DNA of 64,000 bases from Clostridium sp. AM34-11AC (lineage in GTDB: Bacteria > Bacillota > Clostridia > Lachnospirales > Lachnospiraceae). The stretch spans positions 75,547 through 139,546 of the forward strand of contig NZ_QWGL01000005.1 in NCBI RefSeq assembly GCF_003435375.1. The letters are read 5' to 3'. Numbering within the stretch: the stretch's first letter is position 1; every line of letters begins with the position of its first letter. Of this stretch, positions 61,544 through 64,000 are shown piece by piece. The position numbers were made by a program, and so were the translations under genes. The notes under the pieces are model-generated. The model was not told the DNA's origin and did no database searches. It was given only the letters and a program-made list of their open reading frames with translations.

Positions 61544-63169
61544 ATGCAGTTGGATTACAAGGACATCATTATCAAACACTACGCGCTATCAATGTCCGGT
61601 AGCGAAATAGCTCGTCAGGCTGGTTTCAGCAAGTCTGGTGTTAATGACTTCTTGAGAGCATTCAAGAAGTGCGAAGATCTGAGCTATCCATTACCAGCAG
61701 GCATCACTAACTATGGTATTGCCCTGAAGGTGTATGGAGCTGTACCTGGATCAGGAGGACGAAATGAGAACATCGAGTTACCTGATTATGAAGATGCTGC
61801 CAAGCTTATGGCTACCCGTAAAAACATGACACTCATGTTTCTTTGGAACCGCTATAAGAAAAAGTGCGAAGAAGAAGGCGCTCGTTTCTATCAGTACAGT
61901 CAGTATTGTGAGCTCTACAACAAGTGGTGCGAAGAGAATTATGAGACCGCCCACTTTGATGCCATTATCGCACAAAAAATGGAAGTTGACTTTGCTGGTC
62001 AGACCTTCTCAATGACAGATCCTCTTACCGGCGAGATCATGGCCATCGTTGTATTTGTAGCCATCCTTCCTTATTCACAGTATATCTATGCAGAAGGAAT
62101 GCTCTCAACGAAGGAACCACAGTGGATCGAGGTCAACAATCACGCACTGGATTACTTTGGTGGAGTTCCTGCTTTAGTAGTCTGTGACAACTGTAAACAG
62201 GCTGTTATCGTTAATCAGGACTGGATCGAGCCGGAACTGAACAAGGATTATGCTGACTGGGCTGACCACTATGGCACTGTTATTCTTCCCGCGAAGGTCC
62301 GTAAGCCGAAATTCAAGAGTTCTGTAGAAAACGCAGTAGGCATTCTCGAGAAGGGCTTCTTCCACAAACTTGAAGAACGTCAGTATTTCTCACTGGAACA
62401 GTTTAATAAGGATCTCTGGAAGGAACTGGAGGCTCTGAATAAAGAGCCATTCAAGAAGAAGGAACACAATAGATACTACTATTGGGAAGAGGAACAAACG
62501 GAATTGATGCCGCTCCCCTCCATGCATTATGAGTACATGGAGAGAAAGACGGCAAAGGTATCAAGCGACTTCCACGTACGCTTTGACAATGCTTATTATA
62601 GCGTAGATAAAGCATTTCTGCACAAGAAAGTATCTATTGAGGCTTCTTCAACCGTAGTTCGTATTTATTCCCTTGCCGGAGAGTTTCTTTGTGAATGGCC
62701 CAGAGCTACTCGTAAGGGGCAGTGGTCAACCAATCCTGCACACCTGCCAGATCACTGTAAAGGATTTACTCAGTGGAATGGTCCTTACTTTATTCAGAAA
62801 GCGCAACTCATTGGCAAGAATACAGAGACTGTTATCCGGACGATCCTCAAATCCAGACCATACGAAGTACAGACCTATCGTATGTGTCTGGGTATTCTGG
62901 ACTTTACAAAGAAGTACAGCAATAAGACTCTGGAAGAGTGCTGTAAGCAGGCGGTTGCTCTGAATAAGCAGAAATATACCTTTATCAAGAATACGATAGC
63001 TGTTGTAGCAGATGATCTCGGAGAAGCAGGCTATCATCATCCCACATCGGCAAAGAAAGAACCGGTACGCGGAGGGTATGTAATGCCACCGGAAGCTTCC
63101 AGTATCGACACTCTTTTATCACGCAGCAAGGCTCTTGCTGATCAGATACGAGAGGGGGCCGATGAATAA
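61544..63169 (+). CDS. istA: IS21 transposase IstA
   Basis: 541 residues. N-terminal HTH (SGSEIARQAGFSKSGVNDFL), then the retroviral-type DDE core (MEVDFAGQTFSMTD, VVCDNCKQAV, and SSVENAVGILEKGFFHK with the third acidic residue), then a beta-barrel and a C-terminal region. The protein cuts and joins the IS ends. Start at the ATG at 61544 behind AAGGAGG. The last codon stop TAA overlaps the ATG of istB. Confidence 0.93.
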   Translation: MQLDYKDIIIKHYALSMSGSEIARQAGFSKSGVNDFLRAFKKCEDLSYPLPAGITNYGIALKVYGAVPGSGGRNENIELPDYEDAAKLMATRKNMTLMFLWNRYKKKCEEEGARFYQYSQYCELYNKWCEENYETAHFDAIIAQKMEVDFAGQTFSMTDPLTGEIMAIVVFVAILPYSQYIYAEGMLSTKEPQWIEVNNHALDYFGGVPALVVCDNCKQAVIVNQDWIEPELNKDYADWADHYGTVILPAKVRKPKFKSSVENAVGILEKGFFHKLEERQYFSLEQFNKDLWKELEALNKEPFKKKEHNRYYYWEEEQTELMPLPSMHYEYMERKTAKVSSDFHVRFDNAYYSVDKAFLHKKVSIEASSTVVRIYSLAGEFLCEWPRATRKGQWSTNPAHLPDHCKGFTQWNGPYFIQKAQLIGKNTETVIRTILKSRPYEVQTYRMCLGILDFTKKYSNKTLEECCKQAVALNKQKYTFIKNTIAVVADDLGEAGYHHPTSAKKEPVRGGYVMPPEASSIDTLLSRSKALADQIREGADE

Positions 63170-63906
63170 TGCTTACAGGAACTGTACTGATAAATGAACT
63201 CGTTGATGAACTGAACGAACTTAAGCTTTCAACTATGGCAGCTACATTGGATGATCTGTATCACAAACCCGGATTTCTGGAAATGGATCGGCTTACGCTT
63301 ATTGCAGAACTGATCGGACCACAGTTTCAGGAAAAGGTCAGCACGACATTAAAGAATCGCTTAACAGCGGCACATCTGAAGGGCTCACCTGAAGAATTGT
63401 CAGACTGTGTGGACTCTGACAAGCGGGAGTATCTGCCTGCCGGTATAACAGAGGTTCTTTCCTCTTTTGACTTTATTGAAAGAGGCTACAATCTCTGTAT
63501 TCTCGGAGAATCAGATGCCGGAAAGTCTTACCTTGCAAAAGCTATCGGCATAAAGGCCTGCAACCGATATAACGTCGGTTACTTTCACAGCGAGGAACTT
63601 TTGGAAAGCATGGTAGCTCTTAAAGAGCAGGATTACGATAAATATGCTCGCAAGATGAAGAAGTATCTCAAATGGGAACTGATCATCCTGGATGACTTCC
63701 TGCTTCACACAATCACTGACGAAAGAGAGATTAAAATCCTCTTTGAACTTCTGGAGAAGCGGAACGAGCAGAGGAAAAGCACCATCGTATGCTCACAGCG
63801 TGATCCGGATAACTGGAAAGCGATGATCCTCAACGATGAGGTATCTGCCAATTCCATCATGAAGAGAGCTACAAAGCACTACACGGTTAAGATCAACACA
63901 CGATAA
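63169..63906 (+). CDS. istB: IS21 transposition helper ATPase IstB
   Basis: 245 residues of the DnaA/IstB AAA+ type. Walker A is GESDAGKSYLAKA (a slight variant of GxxGxGKT), Walker B ILDDFLL, followed by CSQRDPDNWKAMI. IstB forms decamers that bend target DNA and stimulate IstA. It starts one base before the end of istA (TAATG), the usual coupling. Confidence 0.93.
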   Translation: MLTGTVLINELVDELNELKLSTMAATLDDLYHKPGFLEMDRLTLIAELIGPQFQEKVSTTLKNRLTAAHLKGSPEELSDCVDSDKREYLPAGITEVLSSFDFIERGYNLCILGESDAGKSYLAKAIGIKACNRYNVGYFHSEELLESMVALKEQDYDKYARKMKKYLKWELIILDDFLLHTITDEREIKILFELLEKRNEQRKSTIVCSQRDPDNWKAMILNDEVSANSIMKRATKHYTVKINTR

Positions 63907-64000
63907 GCGGTGGTCTTCTAACTAAAAAATAGGCGGCCGTTGACTTCGGAAAGCGGCCGTTCTAAAACAGAATGGCGACCGCTGAGCTCCGTAAAATGCA

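Larger units (their letters stand above)
61388..64000 (+). mobile_element. IS21-family insertion sequence
   Basis: The left end TGCATATTGCGAAGCT (from 61388) and the reverse complement of the right end, TGCATTTTACGGAGCT (from 64000), match at about 20 of 27 positions and start with the TG typical of IS21. Repeated ACGGCCG motifs follow inside both ends, the multiple terminal repeats of this family. It holds istA and istB with a one-base overlap. The right end coincides with the window edge, so the last bases and the target duplication cannot be checked. Size about 2.61 kb. Confidence 0.88.

Overview
The window looks like the chromosome of an anaerobic, spore-forming, amino-acid-fermenting member of the Clostridia, most likely a gut Lachnospiraceae close to the Clostridium symbiosum group. 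The grounds are a complete 2-hydroxyglutarate-pathway operon for glutamate fermentation, a sporulation sigma factor of the SigK type, the Firmicutes order yifB-dprA-topA-codY-rpsB-tsf, pyrBI, strong AGGAGG ribosome binding sites, and roughly even base composition. The species assignment is inference.

Left part (1-8700, all minus strand): an operon gcdD-gcdC-gcdB-gctA-gctB-gcdA-hgdC-hgdA-hgdB, starting from a consensus promoter at 8650-8678. It encodes glutaconate CoA-transferase, 2-hydroxyglutaryl-CoA dehydratase with its activator, and the Na+-pumping biotin-dependent glutaconyl-CoA decarboxylase. Strong hairpins in the gaps divide it into modules. Next come a hexuronate module (MFS transporter, kduI, kduD), a PanE-like reductase, a His-rich P1B metal ATPase with its own promoter and palindromic operator, and a galactose-type ABC importer (mglBAC). 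The importer is followed upstream by two membrane-anchored sugar-binding proteins and a YesM/YesN two-component pair, so sugar sensing and uptake are linked.

Middle (26-44 kb): a decayed GGDEF/receiver gene, an MBL-fold hydrolase, an NhaC antiporter, the housekeeping block tsf-rpsB-codY-topA-dprA-yifB, a lipase, and an argCBDF operon whose promoter is covered by ARG boxes. Right part (44-64 kb): a Crp/Fnr regulator divergent from a tightly overlapping operon of a Cys-rich CobW/HypB-like GTPase, an ABC ATPase and a solute-binding-like protein without signal peptide or permease (the best candidate for an undescribed system here), then sigK, a 5'-truncated cstA, an ABC/FtsX export-type operon, pyrBI, an NAD-isocitrate dehydrogenase plus DUF6282-type hydrolase with a divergent LysR regulator, a DUF4143 AAA ATPase, and an IS21-family element that has cut into another gene.

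Non-coding mobile repeats are a feature of the window. Two 133-bp elements have IS66-like GTAA ends and perfect 8-bp target duplications. One 155-bp element has 16-bp terminal inverted repeats and a near-perfect 8-bp duplication. A third family (about 170-180 bp, two full copies and one 39-bp end) always abuts the stop codon of the upstream gene in the same orientation.
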